Made by a program: the position numbers and the translations under genes. Positions 25,374 through 36,529 of a DNA stretch of 64,000 nt are shown piece after piece. Under the pieces are notes generated by a model, which ran no database searches, was not told where the DNA came from, and was given only the letters and a program-made list of their open reading frames with translations. Source of the stretch: Warburgia ugandensis (Eukaryota; Streptophyta; Magnoliopsida; Canellales; Canellaceae); assembly GCA_035236585.1 (NCBI GenBank), contig CP141130.1, forward strand, positions 31,011,501 through 31,075,500. The letters are read 5' to 3'. Position 1 is the first letter of the stretch; each line of letters starts with the position of its first letter.

Positions 25374-25905
25374 TGTAACATCCCTACTTTTTAAATATGA
25401 ATTTTAGTAAATTTTGGATTATATTAAATTAGGATAAAAAGAGAATATTGAACTTTATATTTTTAATGTTTTAGAAAATAAAATTTTATAGTTATCAAAT
25501 TAAGTTTTGAGACATCCATATTTGGATTATAATTGAAACATGGATTCCAACAACATTAAGTTTGCTAAAATCAGATTTCAGATGAATAAGTTGTGATTTT
25601 TCTTGCGAAGGATAATTTGAAAATTTTACTAAGTTGACCCCTCTTGCAAAAATCTATGTCTGATAGTCAAGAGACTTGGAAATTCATTATTAGTGGCATG
25701 CACTCTTTTTATTGAAATTATAACATTTAGAATCTTGAAAACAACATAATTATATATTTAGTCTTAATTAAAAGGAAATAATTGAAATACTTAAAGTAGG
25801 TGCCACAATTGATACTGGTACCCCCTTCCCCACTTAAGTGAAACCAAAATAGACCAAACAATTTGTTCTCCCAAACCCGACACATAGATAGAAATCGATG
25901 CAGGG

Positions 25906-25932
25906 AGAAAGAAAGAAAGAAAGAAAGAAAGA
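25906..25932. repeat. (GAAA)n microsatellite
   Basis: About seven GAAA units in the 3' LTR, followed by a GGA/GA-rich tail to about 25975. Confidence 0.93.
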
Positions 25933-28015
25933 GGAGGAGGAATAGGAAGAAGAAGAGAGAGAGGGGGGGAGGGAGGCCCTGCTCACTAAAAAGGCAAAAT
26001 CACACAGGAGAAATGGGGGTTTTTAGGTTACCGAAAAAGTAGAGAATCCTAGTTGTTCACTTTCCTCTACATAGAGGAAGAAGTAAAACCACTTTGATTC
26101 TATAACCATCTAAGGAGGAATGACACATGATCGAAGGGAAAATGGTGCATACAAAAATAGTCACCCAAAAATTTGATGAATCACATCTTCTTCGGCGATG
26201 ATTGGAGATTGTAAACACCACACAAGTAGGCCCTTACACAATTTCTCCAATTTTTTTTCAATTTGTTTACAAAAAGTAGTAAAAACTAGGGTTTTTGTTG
26301 GGACATAAACGATCCATCCCTAAAGGCTTAATTGAACACTTGATCGCATCCTTAAATAAAGGACAAAGATCATTAGGAGCTCTGATCGTCATATTTGAGT
26401 TTTGATCATCCATTTGGACAGAGATTGACAAAAAATCTAATTAATCTACTTGAGTTTGATCTTCCATCTAAAGATCCTATGTTTATAATCTAGGCCCTAA
26501 ATTGAATCAAAATTTTAATGTTAGAATCAAATGTTGACAATTTTGAAAAATTATGCTGATCCAAGTTTGATCAGAGCTCCAATCAATTGATTAGAACTCA
26601 GATCAACCATTTGATCCTTAAGATCTCACACTAATTAGAATTGACAGTCTTGATTAGTGCCTGAATGATTTCATATAGCGACTAGATGATGTGCATTCTC
26701 ATCCAGGGTAGAGATGTAGTAAATCATGCCTTAATCTGACTTTTGGAAGTATTAATTGTCAATTAGAAACATGATCTGACCACTTCCAGCCATTGGATCA
26801 ATGATCTAAAAAATAAATGATCAACATGATAATGATCTAACCATATCTTCATGTCTGACCTAGGAACAGTAACTGTCAAATATTAGATTAGGAAAATTTG
26901 GCCATTAGACGATGAATTGATTAAGTGATTAACCATTAAGCAATGATAGATCAGAAATCTAATAGTTTCATGTCTTTGAGATGACTTGAATTACTAAATC
27001 ATAATGTAAATTCATTGGATGACTTGAAAGTGTGTAATTACACCCAGTAAACCTTTATATCATTGATGACTAATGGCTGGTTGGACTTTGAATCATTTCA
27101 TTTGAGTTTTGATCATTGACTAGAAATGAAAAATGAATAAATTGACAACCAAAACATGACTCATTGGCTAACAAGATTTGATTATGAGAGAAATCAACAT
27201 CCACAAGTTCTAACACTGAGATCACTGGTCTAGAGGGTGAATATTAGATCACAATAGTCATCTGAGTTATATGAAATGATATTTGACATTAGGTAAACAA
27301 AGTTTAAATGTGAGAACTGAAAATAATGAGAGTTTTATATTGATTGGCTATTTAGATGTTACTCAATGCATACTAAGGAGATTGATTTGAGATGAGTTGC
27401 CATCCAAGATAAGGTTGACACAATTGAAATCGAAGAGCATCATAAGCAATAGGCAATCTGATACTACTAAATTTCAAATGAACTTTAAAATGAGAAGATA
27501 GTTTGTGAACTATTACCGAGTTAGAATAGTTTGATTATACTAATTATTTGCTACACATGTATGTTAGTTGAGCATATATGATTTTCATTTAGATCCATGG
27601 TTTATCATATGTTCCTTATCTAGCATTCTTATAAATGACGCATGTAAATTGATATATAATTTTAAATTTATGTTGCATACCTAATTTTGAAAGAAAATGA
27701 ATGATTTAGTTTAAAGTATTCACATATTTGCTTTACTTGTGAGACATGAGAAAGATTGTGATTTGTATATGCATGATTTTCATACTTTGAAAGGAATGCT
27801 AGAAAATGTGTGGTCTTGCATAGGGTATGCACGTCATATGATATGATTTTGAGATGTAAGAATATGAATATGAACTAATTTAGCTATTGAGCCATGCTTT
27901 GAGATGAGTACTTGAGATATATGACTTTGTATAAAGCATGCATGCTATTTTATGATGTTGATCTTTCGATGTGATTACCCATTTGGCTAGTCATCCTTGT
28001 TGTGTGCACAAGAGA

Positions 28016-28267
28016 CCATTGGTTAGTTTGCCTGCATGTGTTGCAAATGGACTGTTGGTTAGTCTACCTGCATGTATTGCAAATGGACCATTGGTAAGTT
28101 CGCTTGCATGTGTTGCAAAGGGACCATTGGTTAGTTTGCCTGCAAGGGTTGCAAATGGACCATTGGTTAGTCCACCTGCATGTGCTGCAAAGGGAACATT
28201 GGTTAGTCTGCCTATATGTGTTGCCAATGGTCCACTAGTTAGTCTATTTGCATGTGTTTCAAATGGG
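28016..28267. repeat. 36-bp tandem array, seven units
   Basis: Units start at 28016, 28052, 28088, 28124, 28160, 28196 and 28232, each 36 bp, with consensus beginning CCATTGGTTAGTTTGCC and ending GTTGCAAATGGA. Because 36 is a multiple of three and no unit contains a stop, both strands stay open for about 100 codons. The plus-strand frame reads as a 12-residue repeat, PLVSLPACVANG. The array sits inside an LTR, so I take it as a minisatellite, not a protein gene. Diverged half-units with TGTGTGCACAAG lie on each flank. Confidence 0.95.
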
Positions 28268-29275
28268 ACATTTGGCTGAGTCTGCCTTGCTGTGTGCACA
28301 AGGGCTATTGGTTAATCACCTTGCATAAGTGCAAAATGACTTGGTGATTTGCCCTATATGATTCATCTACCTGACATGTATTATCAAAAGACATTTTGTA
28401 GCATTTTTTTTACTATCCATGATTTGTTTTTACATGATGAGCTAGTTATTTGAAATACATGACATTTGGTGGATAAAATAGTCGAGGTGTATATGTGCAT
28501 AGTGATGAAGTTATTAGTAATCGTATGTTACTCAATTTGTGAAGTATAATGCAGATGTTGTAGGTGATACACACACACATGCATATGTGTGCTTATGATG
28601 CATTCCATGTGATCGGTTGTGGCCATGTGATTTTATCATCAGAAAAACCTTTCTTCAAATCATTGTATGTGTATGCTGTGATTTTGATTTTGTAGTATTG
28701 GCTATTGAGTATGTCATATACTTACCCTATCATTTTTACCACAGGTTAGCCCAAAAATAATTAGAAAGGAGATTAGGATTCTAAGAAGATCATTTGTTAA
28801 TAAAAGAGGATAAAGTAGTGAGGTAATCTAGAGTTTCAATAAGAAACTCAAATTATGTTGACTATTGGGTGATATTTTGATTTTATATGTGATTTAAAAT
28901 GCAATTGCAATGTGTCTGTAAGTCCTGGGAATGTTAAATGTATTTAAGAAGGAGACAGGGTCTCCTATCATGTTTTAAAAATTAAAATAAACGTTTATCA
29001 GGTACTTCACATCACATGCGATAAATGGCTCATGTCGGAAAAAACAGAGGAAACTTGCTGATTTTTGGTTGAAATGTAGGGCTCCTTTCACCAAAAATAC
29101 TTGTTTTGAGAAACAGAAAAATGACACTCAAGGTTTTTATGATTGAATTTAAAAGAAAAATATTCTTCTGTTGCTATTTGATGTTCTAAAATGGTTTTCA
29201 ATAGAGATTGATCTCACTATGTAGATTTCCTTTATATTTAAAAAGTGTTATAAAAACTCGAGTTGTCACAATTAG

Positions 29276-31667
29276 TATATGTTTAGGCAGTATATGAAAC
29301 AACAAACAATCTGCTAATGAGAGTGCTATGGTAACTCTTAACTAGTAGGAGAAAATTATCACCCGATAAGATGGTTGAAGCTATACTAGAGGTCACAACA
29401 ACCACTAGTATTACTGGTACAAAGCTATTGATAGGAAAAGAAATATAATTATGATGTTGATCCTACTTGGGCATTAATAACTACCACCATCCTGCTAGTA
29501 GAGTATTAAATATTATATAAGAATAGATGAATATTGGCACTTAGCTACCACAGTGTTTGCTAGCAACTTGTAGTTTTTCTTACATTTAATCTCTACCTAT
29601 TGCAATTTTATACCCCACAAAAATATGTAAATTGGAACAAAAAAATTTAAAGAGAGAAAAGACAACATATGCACCAGTTTAAAATTGTTTCTATCAAAGC
29701 TTTGGTCACTTGAAACCAAAGTATCTAATCTTCACCATTGATGTTTTTCTAAATTGTGAATAGAACTATCATATCCATGTTAATGGAAAGAGAATGAAAT
29801 GAAAATTGCGTAGTGAATCATCTTCAAGAACAAATTTCCCTTTGAGGACACAAATGGTAGTGAAAATATGGTTGAGGAATTTCAAGCCCAAAAAATAAAT
29901 AGGATCTACGGAAGCTAGACACTTTTTCCTATGAAATATATACATGATGCAACTATAAATTCCTATTTCTAGAATCTTCCATGTTTCCTCTAATCTATCT
30001 CCTTACACATTACATTTATGTTGCTCACTTGTCACTAGTCTATCTCTTTTTTTTTGTGCACATGCATCACTAATAGCATATACTTTGGTAAGTCTATCAA
30101 GTGGATATAACTTGTTTGAACTTTGAAGTCAAGAAGAAAAGGTGGTGCCTAGACAAGGTACTAAAAACGAGAAAAGACAGTGCTTAAGGACTAGCGTCTA
30201 ATAGTATCTTATTTTCTGGAGCATTATTTACATGATAAAGATCATGGGTTAGTTTGATTATGCTAAGTTTTAGATTAAAATGGTCTTCATCTTTAGAAAC
30301 ATTGAGCAAGAGGATAGTACAATGCTTGCTATTTAGTTGTTTCAACTCCTTCAATGTGAGAAGAAGAGTTTCTTAATGAATTCTTTTCTATTTTTTGAAT
30401 ACAACTTTCATTTTGTCAGAAAATAATAGACTAGATGTCAATTTATGTTTACTTACAATAAGATCAATAACTTAGTAAACACATAATCCAATAACTCCCA
30501 TGTAATTTTCTTCCCTCCTTTAGTGTACTTCTCAACCTTAGTAGTAAATGCAGGGTTCTTAATAGGAAGTGTTTCTTTAAAAACAAAAGGGAATAAAGAT
30601 GAAACTTACATGTGTGAATCATTGAGAGAACCTCTCAACATGCCCCACCTCTAAACTAAAACCAACAAGGGTTGAACAAAAAAGAAGAGCCAACTTCCAA
30701 GCATAGAACCATAGACATCGACAACATTAGATAGTAAATAATCAATGAAAAGTTGCTCATGACAGAAAAAATAGTGGCTGAGGGGAGAAAAGAAGAAACT
30801 TATAGCTATGAGTAGATTGTGGGAACCTCTTAATACTCCCAACCTCCAAATTCAAATCCAAAAAGATTCAAACAGAAAAGAAAAACCAACCTCTAACCAT
30901 GAGCCAAACAAAGCACTAAAACACCATATAAAAAATAAATGAAAAGTAAAGCATAGGTGCAAATGACAAAACTACAATAGTAGCTACAAAACACTACTCT
31001 ATCCAGAAAAAAAAAGAAAAAAAGCAACTACAATCTATAGATTCTTATAGTGTAGAACTCCTTTACTTACACCCATTTTGTTGCATGTAATCATGAATGT
31101 AGGTATCTTGAAAATGCTGCATGTTAGAATTTACTATTCTAAATTAATCAATGAGTTGTGTATCCAATTAAGATTCCAGGAGAAGGTACACTATTTTGAT
31201 TTTAGGGAAAAATCAAAAGAAAAAGAACAAAATTATAGAACCAAAAAAATTATTGTCTTGAGCAACTAAAGGCCCTCTTAATAAGATTAGATAAAAATGT
31301 GAAGAATACAAAGAAAACTTAACTCATTGTCTAATTATCCATACTAGTCCATTATTCTTGAAAGACTTGACTAATTTTTGTAGCATTAACAAGTTCTACT
31401 AGAAGATAGTTGCAATTGTTTAAGGTATTGTCTATACCACAACATTAGAATGGATGATCATTGAATAGATAGTTTTTTGCTCCTATCTAGAGGAAGAACA
31501 AATTATGCAATTGTGATTAACCTAAATATTAGGAGGAAATTCATCTTCATAACTAACATGGCCAAGTGAAATGAACTTCTCCAAATTGACAAACCTTTGG
31601 TACACCTCTCCTAAGATAATATACACCCACGTCTTGGAGTTCTAAATGTGACTTCAATTAATCCACT
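29276..31667. other. no recognisable gene between gypsy and CACTA elements
   Basis: A+T-rich sequence without a family I know. It includes a diverged direct duplication with a period of about 194 bp (units from about 30603 and 30797, sharing GAACCTCT, CCAACCTC-type and ACAGAAAAAG-type phrases). Sequence just left of the CACTA end may have been unique host DNA, but no frame is convincing. Confidence 0.45.
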
Positions 31668-31670
31668 ATA
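31668..31670. repeat. CACTA target-site duplication, left
   Basis: ATA immediately before the terminal CACTA; the same three bases follow the right terminus at 46232-46234. Three bases is the standard duplication for this superfamily. Confidence 0.75.
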
Positions 31671-31920
31671 CACTACTAAAATTGGTGCTTTTAAAGATGG
31701 CAAAAGGAAGATAGTTTTCAATAAACTGCCTTTAAAATTCATACTTAAGAAGATAGTTCTACAATAACCATCTTCTTTAATTTCATGAGAAGAATTTAAG
31801 AAGATGATTCAATAAAACCATCTTTAAAAATTCAACTTTCAAAGAGGTTCTTCCTAATCGTCTTTAAAAACCTTCTTATATAAAGTCTTACAACTATCTT
31901 CCTGTCTTTGACTATCTTTG
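31671..31920. repeat. CACTA left terminal and subterminal repeats
   Basis: Terminal CACTA motif followed by repeated units in both orientations of the type AAGATGGTTTT / AAAACCATCTT (for example near 31695, 31770, 31820 and 31855). In CACTA elements such units are the binding sites of the element's own DNA-binding protein. Confidence 0.75.
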
Positions 31921-32019
31921 TCTATATAGTAATATTAGACTAGGTACATAGCTTGAACCTCATCTGGGTGCGTTTTCACTCTAGTTAGTTTCAACTAAAA
32001 CACCAAGGTCTATTTGGAA

Positions 32020-32043
32020 TTATATATATATATATATATATAT
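32020..32043. repeat. (TA)n microsatellite
   Basis: About twelve TA units just inside the left end of the CACTA element. Confidence 0.95.
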
Positions 32044-32539
32044 TCTTGATCGATATTGATTGGGCTGTTGGTAAGGATCACTCTTGTTTTGTCTCATGTT
32101 TTATATATTTGTATGGGTTAGAAAATTTCTTTCCTAAAGTTAATTTTCCCTCCCTTTGCATAGATCTTTCATGTTTGCATTGATATTCTTTTAATTAGAA
32201 AATCTCCTTACATGCATATAATTTATTTTTTCCAACATTTTATAATTACATAGTGTTTGGTAAAATATCTAACCTAGTTCACTAATCTTTTCATGTATGA
32301 ATAGTCTTAGCACACATTTTAGCTTTAATTTTTTTTTTTAAATTGGGTAAATATGCTTGGATGACCATGACATGATCATTAAGAGAGTATGAGAAGGGAA
32401 GATAAAAGTTCATAGAATTCACACTTAGGGCAAGGGTAATTGTAATCACAAGCGTTGTCCATATTCGAGATGTGGAAACCTGAAAAGGGTAATTACACAA
32501 AAGTTGAGAGAACATTTGTGCTTCAATGGAGTTGATGAA

Positions 32540-33449
32540 AGATATTGCCTATAGGAATGGAACGTAAAAAAACTTTCTCATGCGCCATTGACAAGGTAGA
32601 AGGATGTGACTATAAAGAACCATTGGAAATGTCATAGTACAGCTGCACCGATGTTTTGAGATGCATATGATGACTTCTAGGATGACCTGGAACAATTCCA
32701 GACTACATTGGAAGAAGCCAATGAGCAGTTGTACCTTGGGTATATAGATTATACCAAGTTATTTTTAGTAGTAGAACTTTACAATGTTAAATCAAGATTT
32801 GATTTTTCATTTTAAGGTTTATAGAAGTCTTGAAAGTGGTGGGTAAAATGCTACCAAAGTAGAACAACTGGTAAGGCCCACATGGGATGGGAGGCAAAGG
32901 AAAATCTATTTGTACTACGGTTGAAGTATGAGAACATACATACTTGTCCCAATGGCTAAATCTTGTACATGAATCAGCACAATGATAAAACTCCACATGC
33001 CCAACTTGCAGACAATTAATATGAACGTTGAAGAAGAATTCAACTAAGCAGGTAAAGATGTTCTTACAAAGGTCCTGTGATTTTTCTCCCCCATTCCAAG
33101 GTTTAAAAGAATGTTCCATCTAATAAAAAATAGTATAGAAACTATATGGGATGCCTAGGAGACAGTAGATGATAGCCTATCTTGGAAGCTCATAGACTTC
33201 TTGTGGCTTACTTTTGGAGAAGAACCTAGAAGCCTATGACTTACAATATCTATAAACATGACTAATCCTCGTACTTCTGTAAGCACAAGGTATAGTTGTT
33301 GGCCTATTACAATAGTTTATTTACAACCTCCCACCATGCATAATATTTTATTTACAACCTTCCATCATTGCTATGGATGAAAAGGAAATTCATAATGTTA
33401 ACTATGTTGATATCGAGTTCCAAGCAACCAGAGAACGGCATTGATGTGT
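32540..33449 (+). pseudogene. CACTA transposase, 5' part
   Basis: Plus-strand frames, broken by stops, give the N-terminal half of a plant CACTA transposase. EEANEQLYLGYIDYTKL (about 32707-32760) is followed by LVVELYNVKSRF, matching the usual LYPGCKKFTKLSALVKLYNLK. LRLKYENIHTCPNG (about 32924-32952) matches LGMGYEKIDACPNDCILY, with the expected ILYMNQH after it. The last part matches the RNVRLGLA...NPFG/YSMWPV-type block as TRYSCWPI and ends GIDVYL at 33449, exactly at the LTR insertion. A 110-residue frame on the opposite strand at 32787-33119 is a shadow of this. Confidence 0.75.
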
Positions 33450-35659
33450 ACTTATGTAACACCCTAGGTTTTTATAACATTTTTATATAATAATAATAGT
33501 AAACATGGTAGAGATCTCTTAGTTAAAAAGTTCTATTCATTGATAATAATAAAAAAACATTCATTTAAAAACCCCCTGGGTGTTACACCACTTCCAAAAC
33601 ATAACCAAAATGATTAACAAAATTATATACATATGTTGTAATAAATTTAAACTAAACCAATATTAAATTCCCTCAGAAATGGAGTCTATCTAATCACTCA
33701 CATTGAACTATCTATCAGTAAGATAAAGAAGCTCCCCACAGTTATCACTATCCTTTCACAGCCTTGCCTTTCCTGCTGTCACGCTCAATATATGAGGCAT
33801 TACAAAACAAAGCAATGCCTCAGCAAGCTATTGCTTATGTAGGTACATAGATATGTAATGAAATGCAATTATGGCATAAAAAGAACAACTTAAAGAATAA
33901 GAGCTGAAAAGAGTGTAAAGTATAGAAGCCATGGAATAAAAATGCAATGAATCTCATAGATACTAGGATCAAAGTATCATGCTTAATAAAACATGAGTCA
34001 CATGCACGTAAAACATGAGTATGATGCAATCTCAATGAGCATACAATAATAAGTAGGGCATGCCATGATACGTGGGTCCCAAAAGTGTCCACTACATTCG
34101 TACCACAGGTTATGAGTACTCACACCAATCCTCTGAGTGTTGTCACACATAGGCACCAAAATGCTATAGCTAGTCTCATTATGCATACACACATAATAAG
34201 TGCATGGATCATCATGCTGCAGTGGTAACTATACATTCTGGGTCTATTGACTACCGCTCCCATAGACACCATAACGGGAGACTAGCCATTCGCCCCCATG
34301 GGTAGGCCCCGACTGGTAGTGTGGACTACCCATGTTACCAACCCCTACCAAATGCTATCTGTGGGAAGGTGTCTATCATCTCATAAAATCAGAGGGTGGG
34401 TGGCTTACCCTAATCCCTCTTAGCATGACATCCACTAGGTGAAAGCACCAGTCATAAATCACAAATATGAAAATCACAATCTCATGAAAACTAGGAGCAC
34501 TCGTGGCTCAACATCCCAAGGCACCCCCCTTATCTCAGGGTTAGCCTCTCAAGGACTAGCCACCAAGCCTCCATCCTCAGTTCTATGGAAATCATTCAAT
34601 CTCAGCGATATAATAAGGAGTAGATATTCAAAATCTATATGCATGTCCATAAGTATTAATGCAATAAAATTAGATTGAATGAAATCTATTCAAGTATTAT
34701 CAAATCTCAAGACAATCATAGCGTAAAACTTATCAATCACAAGGCATAAAATAAGAAATTATGCTACAATAATCCAATCAATTAGGATGCTATGATATGA
34801 TGTGACTTTTAGAAAAACAATGTGAAACATTAAATGTCGTCACCTATCTCGATAAGGAAACAATCACCAAATTAGACGTGCACTCCTCTCAAACTGCACG
34901 CTTTGATACACTTGTTAGTATCATAGTACTTTTTTGTGTTATTCAATTACATCTAAGTATCCCTTTATCAATTTTTCTCTTTATTTGTCCAATGATTCGC
35001 TTATCTAGCTTGTGATCTAGATCAATGGTCTAGATCGCTTGAATTATCTTTATTATTTAATTTTTCTAACATCCAACACTCGTCTACTTGATCTGATCAT
35101 CAAGGTAGTTGTCTTAAGATCTCCTAATCACTTAAGGGTTAATTTATTCCATCTCGAGAGAATTTTAGATGATCCAACCATTGGATCATTCTTAATCCTC
35201 TTGATTTGTGGTTTGATTAGAATTTTTAGTCTTAATCATAAAAGCTAATTCAATTTCATGTTTCTCACTTTATTCCAATGTATATTCATGATTTATTCCT
35301 CAATCTAATGGTCCAATTACTCCATCGATCAATTCTAAGTCCTTAGATATATTGATGGTTTAGATCAATTTCTAAGACAAATACACCTAATCCATTCATT
35401 AGATCATCAAGTCATCCTTTAAATCATCCAATTGTTCAAGTTCTAAGGCCTAATCATCCTCTAATTGGCTAGATCTAAGTAATTGGATACTATTTCATAG
35501 GTTTGATCAACTAACTATGCTTAGATCAAGGTATAGAGGTTAAAATCATGTTTGCATCATCGAGACAATTTCAATAGATTTTTCAAAATGAAGATCGGGC
35601 TTTTGTAGCCTCTAGAATTTGAAAAAAACCATTATAGCTCAAAATCAATAGCTCAGATC

Positions 35660-35890
35660 AAAATTCTGGGCCGGCACGGCGAATTTTGCTTGGCATCACC
35701 AAGATGCATGCATCCGGGATGAACGATGCAGATGCATCACATGCATCCCGATTGCCAGGATGCTCCCGCATGCGTTCCAACTTCTAGGATGCCTGACGTC
35801 CAAGGCCGCCCGTGGCAGCGTCGCAACGCTCCCTTCGCACGCGTGCACTGTGCGTACATGTGATGGGGCGGCTATGCACGCTGGTCCCAT
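35660..35890. other. G+C-rich patch with repeated ATGCATG motifs in the LTR
   Basis: Composition jumps well above the A+T-rich surroundings. ATGCATGCATCC, GATGCAGATGCATCACATGC and several CATGCG/CATGCA copies cluster within about 120 bp, followed by CpG-rich sequence (CACGCGTGCAC). CATGCA is the plant RY regulatory motif, so this may be part of the LTR's control region; that is inference. Confidence 0.5.
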
Positions 35891-36378
35891 TAGGGTGTCT
35901 CACTCAGTGTCCTGGGTACATCGTCCATTATGGATGATGAACCAAAGCTGTTCACTTGTTTTAATTAGATCATGGTCCTAGATGACCCAATTTTTGTTCT
36001 GTTTTCATGCTTTTTAGGGTTTTGGGTTCTAAAGAAGCCATCGAATGGCTCAGAACTATCATCTAAGCTGTCCTTGACTGTGTATTCAACTAGATCCATT
36101 GGATCTGTTTTCACCATCGATTTTTAGCTGGTGAGATCAGATCCAACATGGATCTGGGTTGTTCTTGCTAGAATAGAGGGGAAAAAGAAAAGATGGTAGA
36201 GGGGTCCTACCTAGGTACACCGGAGTGGGGTTTCCTAGAATTTTTCAGTGGGTGTAGCTCCGTCAATGCTTGTTGGAACCTTAACATTGCTGTCACAGGC
36301 AAAAGAGGGAAACCAAGGAAGAAGAAAGATCTGGGAGAGAGAGGGATCGTGTTGGGGGGAAAGGAGAAGCAAAGAGGG

Positions 36379-36385
36379 TTTTATA
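36379..36385 (-). promoter_or_regulatory. TATA box of the gypsy solo LTR
   Basis: Minus strand CTGTATAAAACCC about 140 bp from the LTR start, in a G+C-richer setting. Transcription would start near 36350 and run leftward. Confidence 0.55.
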
Positions 36386-36529
36386 CAGGTGATCTGCTTT
36401 CCTCACTAGGGCAGATCACCGCCTTTCTCCCTGGTAGCGACGGAGTAAGAGGGGGTGTCATTATCAAAATGAGCCCCCTCTTATTTAGGTCCTCTCAATT
36501 TTTATTATTATTGGGAATATTACAACTTA

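Larger units (their letters stand above)
20834..29270 (+). mobile_element. Ty3/gypsy chromovirus-like element with two LTRs
   Basis: An 8.4-kb element. The 5' LTR is 20834-22870 and the 3' LTR 25374-29270; both start TGTAACATCCCTA. The internal region holds a primer-binding site, gag, zinc knuckle, protease tail and polypurine tract, but most of pol (RT, RNase H, integrase) has been lost. Five-base flanks are AATAG (20829-20833) and ATTAG (29271-29275), a probable target duplication with one change. The LTR start, the Met-tRNA-type primer site and the GGACGAAATTCC...AAGGGTGGAAGTA ending are those of the Tekay/Del group, known from plants; the chromodomain itself is not visible. Confidence 0.85.
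25374..29270 (+). repeat. 3' LTR of the gypsy element (3.90 kb)
   Basis: It starts TGTAACATCC and ends CTCGAGTTGTCACA. It retains the central about 2 kb that the 5' LTR lacks, including the 36-bp tandem array at 28016-28267. The A+T-rich body around 27700-27960 resembles the body of the LTR at 13189 (about 19000-19140), so the long form is probably ancestral and the short form a deletion. Confidence 0.85.
33455..36524 (-). mobile_element. Ty3/gypsy solo LTR inside the CACTA transposase
   Basis: A 3,070-bp LTR in minus orientation. Reversed it begins TGTAATATTCCC and ends CTAGGGTGTTACA. It is flanked by perfect 5-bp duplications ACTTA (33450-33454 and 36525-36529). There is no second LTR or internal region, so it is a solo LTR formed by LTR-LTR recombination. 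It carries a TATA box on the minus strand (36379-36385) and a G+C-rich patch full of CATGCA motifs (35660-35890). Open frames inside it (33835-34092, 35696-35981, 36193-36567) show no domain. Confidence 0.92.

Noticed and set aside
28016-28267. CRISPR-like array
   Set aside because: Units are contiguous with no unique spacers, and the setting is a plant retrotransposon LTR.
27971-28299. Repeat protein on either strand
   Set aside because: It is open only because the unit is 36 bp; it lies in an LTR with no start context or partner domain.
32787-33119. 110-residue minus-strand open frame
   Set aside because: Opposite strand of the CACTA transposase remnant, which matches its family on the plus strand.
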